A stretch of 64,000 bases of DNA from CTSoil-043 sp963821235 (GTDB taxonomy: Bacteria; Chloroflexota; Limnocylindria; Limnocylindrales; CSP1-4): the NCBI GenBank assembly GCA_963821235.1, contig CAWGCS010000001.1, positions 2,480,001 to 2,544,000 of the forward strand, read 5' to 3'. Shown piece after piece: positions 8,598 through 16,608 of the stretch. Each line of letters starts with the position of its first letter. Within the stretch, counting starts at the first letter, position 1. A program made the translations under genes and the position numbers. Below the pieces are notes generated by a model. That model worked only from the letters and a program-made list of their open reading frames with translations, ran no database searches and had not been told where the DNA came from.

Positions 8598-9268
8598 GCC
8601 GCGCCGCCCGGATCGGCCAGGGGCAGATCGGCGAGGCGCTCGACGACGACGTCGGCCGCTTCGACCGCGCCCGGGCCCGGCGGCACACTCGGGTTGGGGA
8701 CGAGGACGACGGCCATCCCGGCCGCTCGTCCCGCCAGGACGCCGTTGCTGGAATCCTCGACGACGAGGCAGCGGCCCGGCTCGACCCCGAGGCGGCGCGC
8801 CGCCTCCAGGTAGACGTCCGGCGCGGGCTTGCCCCGCGCGACGTCGTCCGAGGAGACGACCGCCGCGAAGGCCGACGCGAGGCCGGTGGCGGCCAGGGCC
8901 GCCCGGATGACCGCCGGGTGGGCCGAGGAGGCGATCGCCGAGGGCAGCCGCGCCGCGATCCGCGCCGCCGCCTCCGGCGCTCCCGGCACGACCGGGACGA
9001 CCGTGGTCGCATAGCGGGCCACCAGGGCGCCCACGACCTCCCGCTCGATCTCGGCCGCCGGGTCGGCCACGCCGGCCCGCTCGCGCATCACCTCCGACCA
9101 CTCGCGCGAGTTGCGGCCCATGCAGGCGCGGCTGTCGGCCTCGCTCCAGGCACGTCCGCGCGCCGCGGCCCAGGCCACGCGGACCTCGTGCCACCAGGGC
9201 TCCGTGTCGACGAGCACCCCGTCGAGGTCGAAGACGACGGCCCCGACGCGCGCCGCGAGCCGCTCCAT
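8594..9268 (-). CDS. HAD-superfamily sugar-phosphatase/beta-phosphoglucomutase-like hydrolase
   Basis: This protein of 224 residues has HAD motif I VVFDLDGVLVDTEP with the two catalytic aspartates, motif II SAIASSAH, motif III GKPAPDVYLEAARRLG and motif IV CLVVEDSSNGVLAG, typical of subfamily IA with a helical cap. Substrates of such enzymes are small phosphate esters; sequence alone does not fix which. It is coupled to the PlsC-like gene downstream, so a phosphorylated lipid precursor is conceivable, but that is inference. Confidence 0.85.
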   Translation of the reverse strand: MERLAARVGAVVFDLDGVLVDTEPWWHEVRVAWAAARGRAWSEADSRACMGRNSREWSEVMRERAGVADPAAEIEREVVGALVARYATTVVPVVPGAPEAAARIAARLPSAIASSAHPAVIRAALAATGLASAFAAVVSSDDVARGKPAPDVYLEAARRLGVEPGRCLVVEDSSNGVLAGRAAGMAVVLVPNPSVPPGPGAVEAADVVVERLADLPLADPGGAA

Positions 9269-9303
9269 CGTGTCGTGCCGGCCCGTGGCCGATGCCGGCC
9301 GGC

Positions 9304-9765
9304 TCACCCCTTGGCGACCTCTCCCTGTCCCGCTCGGGTGGCCGCGAACGCGTCCGTCCGACCGTCGATCGCCGCGAAGATGCCCTGCAGGAAGCGGCCG
9401 ACCCGCTCGGCTTCGTCGTCGACGCCGCGCAGGACGAGGCCCTCGATGGACGCGCTCACGAAGCGATGGCCACCCTGCACCTCCGCCGCGAAGTCCCCCG
9501 CCTGCACCCGGGACCAGCGGATCAGCTTGCCGCTCGCCCGCGGGCCCTCCTGGGGGATGTTGACCCGTACCGCGAGGGTGACGAGGCCGGCCGACGAGGA
9601 CGCCAGCAGGCCCCAGCGGGCGGCCGGATCGTCGCCCCACGTGACCCAGCACTCCGGGTCGGGGTCGCAGCCGAAGGTCGCCAGGACGGTCTCGACCACC
9701 CGCAGCACCTTCGCCGTGACCGCCTCGGGCGCCGGCGCCTCGGCACTCCATTCGCTGAGCCGCAC
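9304..9765 (-). CDS. hypothetical protein, 153 residues
   Basis: No family is recognised. The start GTG at 9765 has AGGAGG eight bases upstream, which rules out the longer upstream extension. The chain contains CDPDPECWVTWGDDPAARWG and a stretch of alternating strands (GLVTLAVRVNIPQEG), and lacks a signal peptide or membrane segment. It diverges from the LiaF-like gene at 9880. Confidence 0.6.
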   Translation of the reverse strand: MRLSEWSAEAPAPEAVTAKVLRVVETVLATFGCDPDPECWVTWGDDPAARWGLLASSSAGLVTLAVRVNIPQEGPRASGKLIRWSRVQAGDFAAEVQGGHRFVSASIEGLVLRGVDDEAERVGRFLQGIFAAIDGRTDAFAATRAGQGEVAKG

Positions 9766-9879
9766 CGCCTGGTCCTCCTGCGCATCCGTGCCGTCGGGCC
9801 CCCACGAGGCTACCACGCGGCACGTGCGGGCTGGTCGGGCGGGCGTATCCTCGAAGTCCTCTGCATCGAGGAGGGCTGC

Positions 9880-10872
9880 ATGTCCGTCGACCGACGCCTC
9901 CTGAACTGGGGCGTCTTCCTGGTGATCCTCGGCCTGGTCCCCCTCGCAGTGACCCAGGGCTGGGTCCCTCGCGACACCGTCGCCCGCGCCTGGGAGCTCT
10001 GGCCGCTCATCCTCATCGGAGCCGGGATCGGGCTGATCCTGAGCCGCACGCCGCTTCGTGCGCTCGGCGGGATCGTGGTCGCCGGCACCTTCGGCCTGAT
10101 GCTCGGCGCGCTGGTGGCCGTCGGCTTCACCGGCTTCACCATCGGCAGCATCGGCTGCGGCGGCGCCGCCGCGGACGCCGCCCAGGTGCTCGGGGAGGCG
10201 GGCTCCTTCGAAGGCGGCTCGGGCCGGGTCACCCTCGAGGCCAACTGCACCTCCCTGGAGGTCTCGCCGGGCGCCGGCGCAGCCTGGAGCGTCGACGTCC
10301 GGGGGACGGAGAACGCCCGCCCGACGGTCGAGCGGTCGGCCGACGGGGTCGTCGTCCGTTCCCCGAGCACGCCCATCGCCTTCCCCTTCGCCACCCACCG
10401 CAGCACCTGGCGGGTCCAGCTGGGGATCGCCCCGCAGCTGGACGTGGAGCTGTCGCTCAACGCTGGCTCCGCGAACCTCGACCTCGCGGGCGCCAACCTC
10501 AGCCGGCTGAGCCTCGACGGCAACGCCATCGGCGACTCGCGGGTCGACCTCTCCACGGCCACCATCGGGCGCCTCGACGTCGGCATCAACGCCGCCGACC
10601 TGGCGATCCTCCTGCCGGGGACCGGCCACCTCCAGGGCGCGGTCGAGGGAAACGCGGCCTCGGTCAAGCTGTGCGCGCCGGCGGGCGTCGGCTTGCGCCT
10701 CATCACCGACAAGAACATCACGGCCAGCAACAACTTCGAAGATCGCGGCCTCGTCCAGCGCGGCGACGCCTGGGAGAGCGCCGACTACGGCGGCGCCAAC
10801 GCCCAGGTTGAGCTGCGCACGACCGGCAGCGCCATCAGCTACACCCTGAACCCGGAGGACGGCTGCAAGTGA
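9880..10872 (+). CDS. LiaF/LiaI-like membrane protein with extracellular beta-helix domain
   Basis: The 330-residue product has three short hydrophobic helices in residues 6-95 (NWGVFLVILGLVPLAV, WELWPLILIGAGIGLILS, GLMLGALVAVGF), the layout of LiaI/LiaF N-terminal regions. The rest is a repeated beta-strand domain (for example LDVELSLNAGSANLDLAGAN) like the DUF4097/LiaF toastrack fold. LiaF-type proteins sit in the membrane and restrain cell-envelope-stress signalling. The ATG follows GAGGAGGG by seven bases. Its GTGA overlap with the PspC gene supports a joint envelope role. Confidence 0.75.
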   Translation: MSVDRRLLNWGVFLVILGLVPLAVTQGWVPRDTVARAWELWPLILIGAGIGLILSRTPLRALGGIVVAGTFGLMLGALVAVGFTGFTIGSIGCGGAAADAAQVLGEAGSFEGGSGRVTLEANCTSLEVSPGAGAAWSVDVRGTENARPTVERSADGVVVRSPSTPIAFPFATHRSTWRVQLGIAPQLDVELSLNAGSANLDLAGANLSRLSLDGNAIGDSRVDLSTATIGRLDVGINAADLAILLPGTGHLQGAVEGNAASVKLCAPAGVGLRLITDKNITASNNFEDRGLVQRGDAWESADYGGANAQVELRTTGSAISYTLNPEDGCK

Positions 10873-11549
10873 ACGATCGGCTCTACCGGAGCGTCGACGA
10901 CCGCGTCCTCGCCGGCGTCTGTGGCGGGCTCGCCGTGCGCCTCGGCATTGATCCGAGCCTGGTCCGCATCGGCTACGCGGTGGTCGCCCTCCTGACGGGG
11001 GTCTTCCCGCTGCTCATCCTCTACGTGATCATGGCTGCGGTCGTCCCCGAGGAGCCCACGGGCTTCGCCGGGGTCAGCCGCTCCCCCACTCCGCCCGGCC
11101 CGGACGCCGTTCCCGGCTGGACGCCGCCCGGCGGTGCCGCTCCCGGCCCGGACGCCGTTCCCGGCTGGTCGCCGCCCGGCGGTGCCGCTCCCGGCCCCGA
11201 CGCGGGCTCCGCGACCCCGTTCGGCTGGGCCGCCCCGAACCAGCTGGCGGCCGACGTGAGCGCGCCAGACGTCGACGCCGGGGTCCCAGCGGCGCCCGGC
11301 GCACCCGTGCCCCCAGGGGCCCCGTCCCCAGCCTGGCCCGCGGAGCCAGGCTGGTCTCGCCGCGAGCGGCGCGAGCGGCGGCGCGGGGATCCGCTGCCGG
11401 CTGTCATCGGTGGGCTGGTCCTGGTGGCCCTCGGCGTCTACTTCCTGGTCCGCGACCGCCTCGCGATCGACTGGGGGATCGTGTGGGCCGCCGGCCTCGT
11501 GGCGCTGGGGGTCGTGGTGATGCTGGCCGCCTTCCGCCCGCGGCGCTGA
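10869..11549 (+). CDS. PspC-domain membrane protein with Pro/Gly-rich repeats
   Basis: Residues 1-62 form a PspC domain (LYRSVDDRVLAGVCGGLA, one long membrane helix around LLTGVFPLLILYVIMAAVVP). A 100-residue Pro/Gly/Ala linker with a 16-residue tandem repeat follows, and then two C-terminal helices (AVIGGLVLVALGVYFLV and IVWAAGLVALGVVVMLAAF). PspC proteins sense membrane stress. The GTG start overlaps the preceding stop by four bases. The linker is probably disordered and its length may vary between strains. Confidence 0.85.
   Translation: MNDRLYRSVDDRVLAGVCGGLAVRLGIDPSLVRIGYAVVALLTGVFPLLILYVIMAAVVPEEPTGFAGVSRSPTPPGPDAVPGWTPPGGAAPGPDAVPGWSPPGGAAPGPDAGSATPFGWAAPNQLAADVSAPDVDAGVPAAPGAPVPPGAPSPAWPAEPGWSRRERRERRRGDPLPAVIGGLVLVALGVYFLVRDRLAIDWGIVWAAGLVALGVVVMLAAFRPRR
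11097..11192 (+). repeat. 48-bp tandem duplication inside the PspC gene
   Basis: Two 48-bp units with one mismatch encode PGPDAVPGW(T/S)PPGGAA twice. A degenerate third unit follows. The frame is kept, so it changes only linker length. Confidence 0.9.
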
Positions 11550-11644
11550 CGCGGCTCGAAGCGGGGTGACGGGCGGCGGGTCCCGGGGAGGCGTGCGCAT
11601 GGGGCTGGGCCGGCCCGTCGGCGGCCGGTAGACTGCCGCCGGAG

Positions 11645-12742
11645 ATGGGAGAGACCGGGCAGCTCGTCGCCTCGCTCGCGATCGTCGGCCTCGGGGGAGG
11701 GCTCCTCCTCCTGGCCCGGGGGCTGGCCGCCTACCGCGCCGCCGGCCGCGTGGCCGGGATCGGCACCAGCCGGATCGTCAGCCTCGCCGCCGGCGAGGTC
11801 CGCCTGGTCGGCACCGTGGAGGCCGACGGCCTGACCCTCGTCTCGCCCCTCCAGAGCGTCCCCTGCGTCTACTACCGGTCGCGGATCCGCGAGGGATCTG
11901 GCGACGATGTCCGGATCGTGTTCCACGAGGAGCGGGCGATCGGCTTCCGCCTCCGCGACGAGACGGGTGCGATCCGCGTGTTCCCCCGCGGTGCCCGCTG
12001 GGACGCGCCGCTCCGCTTCGATGCGGCCTCGGGGTGGGCGGGCGACGAGCCACCCGGCCTGGCCATGAACCCCGGCGCGTCGCTGCGTCCTGCCGTTGAG
12101 GATCGCGAGGCGCAGGTGGCCGCGCTCCTCACCGTCCGCCCGCCGGCCAGCCTGCCCGGCAACGCCCTCGACGGGGAGCCGGGCCTCCTCGCCGGCGCGC
12201 TCGGCTCGGCCGGCCTCGGCGGCTCCCGCCATCGTGACTACGAGGAGCGACGCCTCGAGCCGGGCGACGTCGTGACGATCGTGGGCTCGGCCCAACCCTT
12301 CGGCGACGTCGGCGACCCGGCCACGGCAGACCGCTACGACCCGTCGCTCGCCCTCGACGACCCGGAGGTGGCCATGAACCTCGCCGAGGCCCGCGCGGCC
12401 GGGATGCTGCGCGCGACGCCCGAGGAGGCCTGGGGGAACGCCGCCATCCCCGGCTTCGGGATCGGCCGCCCGGTCAGCGCCCCGGAGCTCGACCCGGAGG
12501 CCGACGTCCCGGCCCTCGCCCCGGCGGCCGAGGCAGCCGCCGCGGAGGCCCGCTTCGAGATCCCGCCCGGCGAGCTCGTCCTGGCGGCAGTCGGGGAGCA
12601 GGCGCTCGCCGTCCTGGCCGGGACGCCGGGCGAGGCCCACGCCCGCGAGGAGGCGCGCCTGCTGCTGGGCATGGCGGGCGCCGCGCTTGCGATCGCCAGC
12701 GCCGTCGTCCTGGCCCTGGTCGTATCGGGCCTCCTGCCGTGA
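11645..12742 (+). CDS. GIDE-domain membrane protein (MULAN-like, no RING)
   Basis: The 365-residue product has an N-terminal helix (LVASLAIVGLGGGLLLLARGL), a GIDE-type domain beginning LVGTVEADGLTLVSPLQSVP and continuing CVYYRSRIREG, and a C-terminal helix (MAGAALAIASAVVLALVVSG). GIDE is the intermembrane-space domain of eukaryotic MUL1; prokaryotic versions lack the RING and often pair with LemA. Here LemA follows with a GTGA overlap, which supports the call. A TAGACT -10-like element at 11629-11634 would give a nearly leaderless transcript. Confidence 0.75.
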   Translation: MGETGQLVASLAIVGLGGGLLLLARGLAAYRAAGRVAGIGTSRIVSLAAGEVRLVGTVEADGLTLVSPLQSVPCVYYRSRIREGSGDDVRIVFHEERAIGFRLRDETGAIRVFPRGARWDAPLRFDAASGWAGDEPPGLAMNPGASLRPAVEDREAQVAALLTVRPPASLPGNALDGEPGLLAGALGSAGLGGSRHRDYEERRLEPGDVVTIVGSAQPFGDVGDPATADRYDPSLALDDPEVAMNLAEARAAGMLRATPEEAWGNAAIPGFGIGRPVSAPELDPEADVPALAPAAEAAAAEARFEIPPGELVLAAVGEQALAVLAGTPGEAHAREEARLLLGMAGAALAIASAVVLALVVSGLLP

Positions 12743-13332
12743 GCCCGCTCGCCGCGGCCGCCCTCTTCGCCGTCCTCCTCCTCGTCGTGATCGGCGGCTT
12801 CTTCGCCGTCGTCACCTACAACGCGGTCGTCGCCCTGCGAACCCGGATCGACAAGGCCTGGGGCAACGTCGAGGTCGCCCTCCGGCAGCGCCACGACCAG
12901 CTTCCCGCCCTCGTCGACGCCGTTCGCGACGTGATGGCCTTCGAGCAGGACGTTCTCGAGGAGGTCGCCCGCCAACGGTCCCGCTTCGTCCCCGACGCGC
13001 CCGTCGCGGAGCAGGGTCCGGTGGCGGCCGCGACGACGGCGGCCGTCCGGTCGCTCTTCGCCGTCGTCGAGCGCTACCCGCAGCTCCGCTCCCAGGAGAA
13101 CGTGCTCCGGCTGCAGGGCGAGATCGAGCGCCTGGAGGGCCAGATCGCCGATCGGCGAGAGCTCTACAACGACCAGGTCTTCCGCCACAACACCGTCATC
13201 GCCCAGCTCCCGGCGGTCCTGCTGGCCGACCTGCTCAGGTGGCGGCCGCGGCCGTTCTTCGAAGCTGGCGACGAGGCGGACCTGCCGCCGGACGTCTCGC
13301 TGGGCCGGACCGGCGACCCTCCGGCCGGGTAG
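12739..13332 (+). CDS. lemA: LemA family membrane protein
   Basis: The 197-residue product has one N-terminal helix (LAAAALFAVLLLVVIGGFFA) followed by the LemA helical core: YNAVVALRTRIDKAWGNVEV, QRHDQLPALVDAV, and LYNDQVFRHNTVIAQLP near the end. LemA proteins are extracytoplasmic helical bundles of uncertain role, often near GIDE or HtpX genes. The start overlaps the GIDE gene by four bases. Confidence 0.9.
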   Translation: MSPLAAAALFAVLLLVVIGGFFAVVTYNAVVALRTRIDKAWGNVEVALRQRHDQLPALVDAVRDVMAFEQDVLEEVARQRSRFVPDAPVAEQGPVAAATTAAVRSLFAVVERYPQLRSQENVLRLQGEIERLEGQIADRRELYNDQVFRHNTVIAQLPAVLLADLLRWRPRPFFEAGDEADLPPDVSLGRTGDPPAG

Positions 13333-13383
13333 ACTGGCCGGGCGGACCGGCTGCGGGGGTCCAGGGGGCGAGCGAGGAGGGAG

Positions 13384-14262
13384 ATGGAAGACGCGAGCGC
13401 GACCCTGCGCCCAGCCCTGCCGATCGCCCTCCGTGCCGGCGGAGTCCGCCGCGCGATCGAGGCGACCGGCCATCCCGGCGCGCCACCCCTCGTCCTCCTC
13501 CACGGCACCCGGCGGACCCGAGCGATGTGGCGCGGACAGCTCGACGGCCTCGACGACGCGTTCCGGGTGATCGCCGTGGACCTGCCGGGCCACGGCGCGC
13601 TGGCCGACGTCCCCTTCCGGCTCGGCGACGCGAGCCGCTTCGTGGCGGCCGTCATCGAGGAGGTGGCCGGCGGGCGGGCGATCGTCGTCGGGCAGTCCCT
13701 GGGCGGCTACGTCGGGATGGACCTCGCGGCCGGGTCGCCGGCGCACGTCGCGGGCCTCGTCCTCGCCAACGCCACCGCCGAGCCGCGGGCCGTCGCTCGG
13801 CGCGCCCCCCGGACGGTCGGCTCGTACCTCATCGGGGCGGCCGGCGAGCGGCTCCGCGGGCGGTCCAACGGCGGCTCGGGGGGCGGTCAGAACGGCGACG
13901 GCGACGGCGTCGGCGCCGCCGTGGCGGCCGGGTCGGGCGAAGAGGCCGACATGCCGGCCACGAACGGCTGGCTCTTCAAGGGCGGGACTCGCGCCCTCGT
14001 CGCCGCCCTGCGCATGGCCTTCATCCCCCGGCTGGCCGCCTATCCCGGCCCCAGCCTCATCCTCAACGGGGAGCACGACACGCTCTTCCGGCGCGACGAG
14101 CGGGCCTTCCTGGCGGCGGCGCGAGACGGACGCCTGGCGGTCATCCCCGGGTGCGGCCACCTGGTGAGCGAGGACCAGCCGGCGGCCTTCAACGCCGCCA
14201 TCCGTCGCTTCGCGGCCGAGGTCGTCACCCGCGAGGCGCCCGGCCCGACGACGGGTCGCTGA
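13384..14262 (+). CDS. alpha/beta-hydrolase
   Basis: The 292-residue product shows the oxyanion strand VLLHGTRR, the nucleophile elbow GQSLGG (Ser), the acid in NGEHDTLF and the catalytic His in PGCGHLV. An insert of about 35 Gly-rich residues (GGSGGGQNGDGDG) separates core and lid. The substrate is unknown; esters, lactones or epoxides are all possible. A GGTAGACTGG -10-like element (TAGACT at 13330-13335) and a strong GAGGAGGG ribosome site precede it. Confidence 0.85.
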   Translation: MEDASATLRPALPIALRAGGVRRAIEATGHPGAPPLVLLHGTRRTRAMWRGQLDGLDDAFRVIAVDLPGHGALADVPFRLGDASRFVAAVIEEVAGGRAIVVGQSLGGYVGMDLAAGSPAHVAGLVLANATAEPRAVARRAPRTVGSYLIGAAGERLRGRSNGGSGGGQNGDGDGVGAAVAAGSGEEADMPATNGWLFKGGTRALVAALRMAFIPRLAAYPGPSLILNGEHDTLFRRDERAFLAAARDGRLAVIPGCGHLVSEDQPAAFNAAIRRFAAEVVTREAPGPTTGR

Positions 14263-14273
14263 CCCGCCGCCAC

Positions 14274-15113
14274 GTGAAACGGGGGATCATCCTCACCGTC
14301 GGCGATCCGCGGTCCGCCGCCGACCTCGCCGCCGCGGCCGAGGCTGCCGGCTGGGACGGCGTCTTCACCTGGGACGGGATCTCGATCGGCGACGCAGCGA
14401 CCTACGATCCGTGGATCGTGATGGCGGCGATGGCGATGCGCACGACGCGCGTGACCCTCGGCGCGATCGTGACGCCGCCGGCCCGCAGGCGGCCCTGGAA
14501 GCTCGCCCGCGAGGCGACGACGCTCGACATCCTGTCCGGAGGAAGGCTCGTCCTGCCCGTGGGCCTCGGCACCCTCGACGACGGGGCCTTCGGCAACGTC
14601 GGCGAGCCGACCGACGCCCGGACCCGGGCCGAGCTGCTCGACGAGTCGCTGGCGATCCTCGACGGCCTGTGGAGCGGGGCCCCGTTCGCCTACGAAGGCC
14701 ACCACCACCGCTTCGGACCGATGACCTTCCGGCCCACCCCCGTGCAGCGACCACGGATCCCCATCTGGGTGGTCGGGGCGTGGCCGGCGGAGCGTTCCAT
14801 GGCTCGGGCGGCGCGCTGGGACGGGATCGTCGCGCAGGCCCGCGACGAGGACGGGACGCCGACCGCGGCCACCGCAGGCCACGTCCGCGAGATCACCACC
14901 TGGATCGCCCGGACCCGGGCCGCCGCGGGGCGGAGCGGCCCGTATGACATCGTCGCCCAGGGGACGACGCCCACCGGCGACCCGGGTGCGGCGGCGGCGA
15001 CCGTCGCGCCCTTCGTCACCGCAGGCGCGACCTGGTGGGTCGAGGCGGACTGGGAGGGGGCCACGGTCGCCTCGCTGCTGGCGCGCATCGAGGCCGGGCC
15101 GCCGCGCACCTGA
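14274..15113 (+). CDS. LLM-class F420-dependent oxidoreductase
   Basis: The 279-residue TIM-barrel protein starts GIILTVGD, contains GWDGVFTWDG, the VTLGAIVTPPARR strand and REATTLDILSGGRLVLPVG loop typical of luciferase-like F420 enzymes, and ends with a family-type VEADW strand. It would use coenzyme F420 (or FMN) to reduce or oxidise an unknown small molecule. The GTG at 14274 gives the normal barrel start; the ribosome site is weak. The stop codon lies inside the first unit of a 20-bp tandem repeat. Confidence 0.85.
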   Translation: MKRGIILTVGDPRSAADLAAAAEAAGWDGVFTWDGISIGDAATYDPWIVMAAMAMRTTRVTLGAIVTPPARRRPWKLAREATTLDILSGGRLVLPVGLGTLDDGAFGNVGEPTDARTRAELLDESLAILDGLWSGAPFAYEGHHHRFGPMTFRPTPVQRPRIPIWVVGAWPAERSMARAARWDGIVAQARDEDGTPTAATAGHVREITTWIARTRAAAGRSGPYDIVAQGTTPTGDPGAAAATVAPFVTAGATWWVEADWEGATVASLLARIEAGPPRT

Positions 15114-15180
15114 ACGGGCCGCCGCGCACCTGAACGGGCCGCCGCGCACCTGAACGGGCCGCCGCGCACCTGAACGGGCC
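15101..15180 (+). repeat. four perfect 20-bp tandem repeats spanning a stop codon
   Basis: The unit gccgcgcacctgaacgggcc occurs four times without mismatch. The TGA stop of the LLM oxidoreductase is within the first unit. There are no unique spacers, so it is not a CRISPR array; replication slippage is the simplest origin. Confidence 0.95.
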
Positions 15181-15199
15181 GCCGCCGGCCCCGGACATG

Positions 15200-15238
15200 G
15201 AGAGGCCCGAGCGCGGCACAGCCGCACTCGGGCCTCTC
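15200..15238. terminator. bidirectional hairpin terminator between convergent genes
   Basis: A 12-bp perfect stem (GAGAGGCCCGAG with its complement at 15227-15238) encloses a further 5-bp stem (GCGGC-ACA-GCCGC), with only one mismatch between. It lies between the convergent LLM gene and DUF5666 gene. There is no long T-run, as is usual in very GC-rich genomes. Confidence 0.75.
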
Positions 15239-15248
15239 TCCGGCAGTG

Positions 15249-16340
15249 TCAGCCGCTCGCGCCCGAGGGACTGCCCGACGGCGCGGGAGATGCGTCCGGG
15301 ACACCCGGACCCCAGCCGCCCCAGCCGCCGCCGGGGCCGCGCATTCCGTCATGGCCGAAGCCACGGCCGAAGCCATCGCCGGGACCACCGAGCTGTCCGG
15401 CTGCATGGGACCGGACGACGGTGGCCGTGAGGGAGCCGTCCTCGTTTCGGCTGCCGCCGGCGATGACGACGTCGCCGACCTTGACGTCGGCGAGCGTCGG
15501 CGAGGCGATCCCGTCCACCTGGTAGGTGGTCGAGGAGGTGACCTTGACGACGATCGTGGCGTCGTCGCGCGTCGTCAGGGTGATCGAGTCGGCGCTCTTC
15601 TCCTTCACCGTCCCGGCCGCGGCTGCGGGGGCGATCTCGACCGAGGTTGCGGTCAGGGTGCCGTCGCTCGCGAGCGTCCCGCGGGCGACGATCCGGGCGC
15701 CGGCCACGACGGCGTCCTTCGTGGCCGGCTGGCCGCCGATCTCGTAGGTGGTGGAGCCGGTGAGGACGACCTTCTGGGTGCCCTCACCGCCGACCGTCAC
15801 GGTGACGGTGGAGCCCGAGATCGAGGCGACCGTTCCCGCCACGGCCGGCTGGACGACCTCGATCGCGTTGATCGTGAAGGTGCCATCGTCGTTGCGGGTC
15901 TCGCGGAAGACGATCCGGTCGCCGACCTTCAGGTCGGAGAGCGCGGCGGTCGCCCCGTCCTTCGTGATGGTCGCGCCGGAGGCGTCGATCGTCCGCGTCC
16001 AGCCGTTGTCGGTCTGGAGGGCTAGCTTCGTGCCGCTGATCCCGGTGATGGAGATCGTCGAGCCGTCGAAGTCGCCGCGGAAGCCGCGTCCGGCGCGCTC
16101 GTCGAAGCGGCCGCCGGGGGTTCCGGAGGGAGCGGTCCACGCCGTGACCGCGCCGACCGTGGAGCCCTCGAACGTCGTGTTGTCGACCGGCGCGGCGGCC
16201 GATCCGCTGGCCGGAGCGCTGGCGGTCACGGCGATCCCGATGACCAGGACGCCGATCCCGATGGTCCCGGCAAGGACCGCCAGGCCGACGGCCCGGCGGG
16301 TCGGCCGGCGCGGGGCGGCCTCGGTGGTGGGTTCCTGCAT
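15249..16340 (-). CDS. membrane-anchored protein with repeated DUF5666-like domains
   Basis: The 363-residue product has one N-terminal helix (AVGLAVLAGTIGIGVLVIGI), then about three repeats of a small beta domain: (L/V)KVGDRIV or GARIVARGTL..DGTLTA, each preceded by a ...TITKDG/GGQPATKD/DGIASPTL segment. The tail is Gly/Trp-rich and Pro/Ser-rich. Such DUF5666 proteins are exported, OB-like beta proteins of unknown role. The promoter side carries a TTCAG direct repeat like those of the redox operon, so it is probably co-regulated with it. Confidence 0.75.
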   Translation of the reverse strand: MQEPTTEAAPRRPTRRAVGLAVLAGTIGIGVLVIGIAVTASAPASGSAAAPVDNTTFEGSTVGAVTAWTAPSGTPGGRFDERAGRGFRGDFDGSTISITGISGTKLALQTDNGWTRTIDASGATITKDGATAALSDLKVGDRIVFRETRNDDGTFTINAIEVVQPAVAGTVASISGSTVTVTVGGEGTQKVVLTGSTTYEIGGQPATKDAVVAGARIVARGTLASDGTLTATSVEIAPAAAAGTVKEKSADSITLTTRDDATIVVKVTSSTTYQVDGIASPTLADVKVGDVVIAGGSRNEDGSLTATVVRSHAAGQLGGPGDGFGRGFGHDGMRGPGGGWGGWGPGVPDASPAPSGSPSGASG

Positions 16341-16427
16341 TCGGTGTCTCCCGAGGTCCTCCGAGGGGTCGCTCGCCCGCCGGGGCGGGAGGATGCGCTC
16401 CGGTCGACGGAACGATGGGCAGGGCCC

Positions 16428-16445
16428 CTGAAGGCGTCCTGAATC
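16428..16445 (-). promoter_or_regulatory. candidate response-regulator site before the DUF5666 gene
   Basis: On the minus strand ATTCAG and CTTCAG occur with an 11-bp period, 88-105 bases before the start at 16340. It matches the spacing of the sites at 16521 and 19373. Such direct half-sites one helical turn apart are typical of OmpR/PhoB-family regulators, and one is encoded at 20319. Confidence 0.45.
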
Positions 16446-16520
16446 CCGCGGGAAAGGCGGCGGGGCGAGTCGTGCGGGCGTCGCAGGGATCCCCTGCCGC
16501 CGCTCGCCACGCCAACCTCG

Positions 16521-16538
16521 GCTTCAGGCGGGCTTCAG
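16521..16538 (+). promoter_or_regulatory. candidate response-regulator site before the ferric-reductase-like gene
   Basis: GCTTCAG occurs twice with an exact 11-bp period (16521-16527 and 16532-16538), 71 bases before the start at 16609. The 16341-16608 spacer holds this and the opposing site at 16428 and no gene that I can see. Confidence 0.5.
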
Positions 16539-16608
16539 AGGGCGGCCCGACGATGCGGTCGTCGCCGGGGATCCGGCGGCTGCGCATTCCCAGCACCTGG
16601 AAGCCCTG

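Noticed and set aside
14270..14280. CACGTGAAAC, right half of a parS site
   Set aside because: The left half does not match, it covers a gene start, and a single half-site is expected by chance.
12687..15113. An 808-residue plus-strand protein upstream of the LLM oxidoreductase
   Set aside because: The first part is an out-of-frame reading of lemA and the hydrolase; only the part from 14274 is real.
15101..15180. CRISPR array
   Set aside because: The repeats are directly adjacent without spacers and no cas genes are present.
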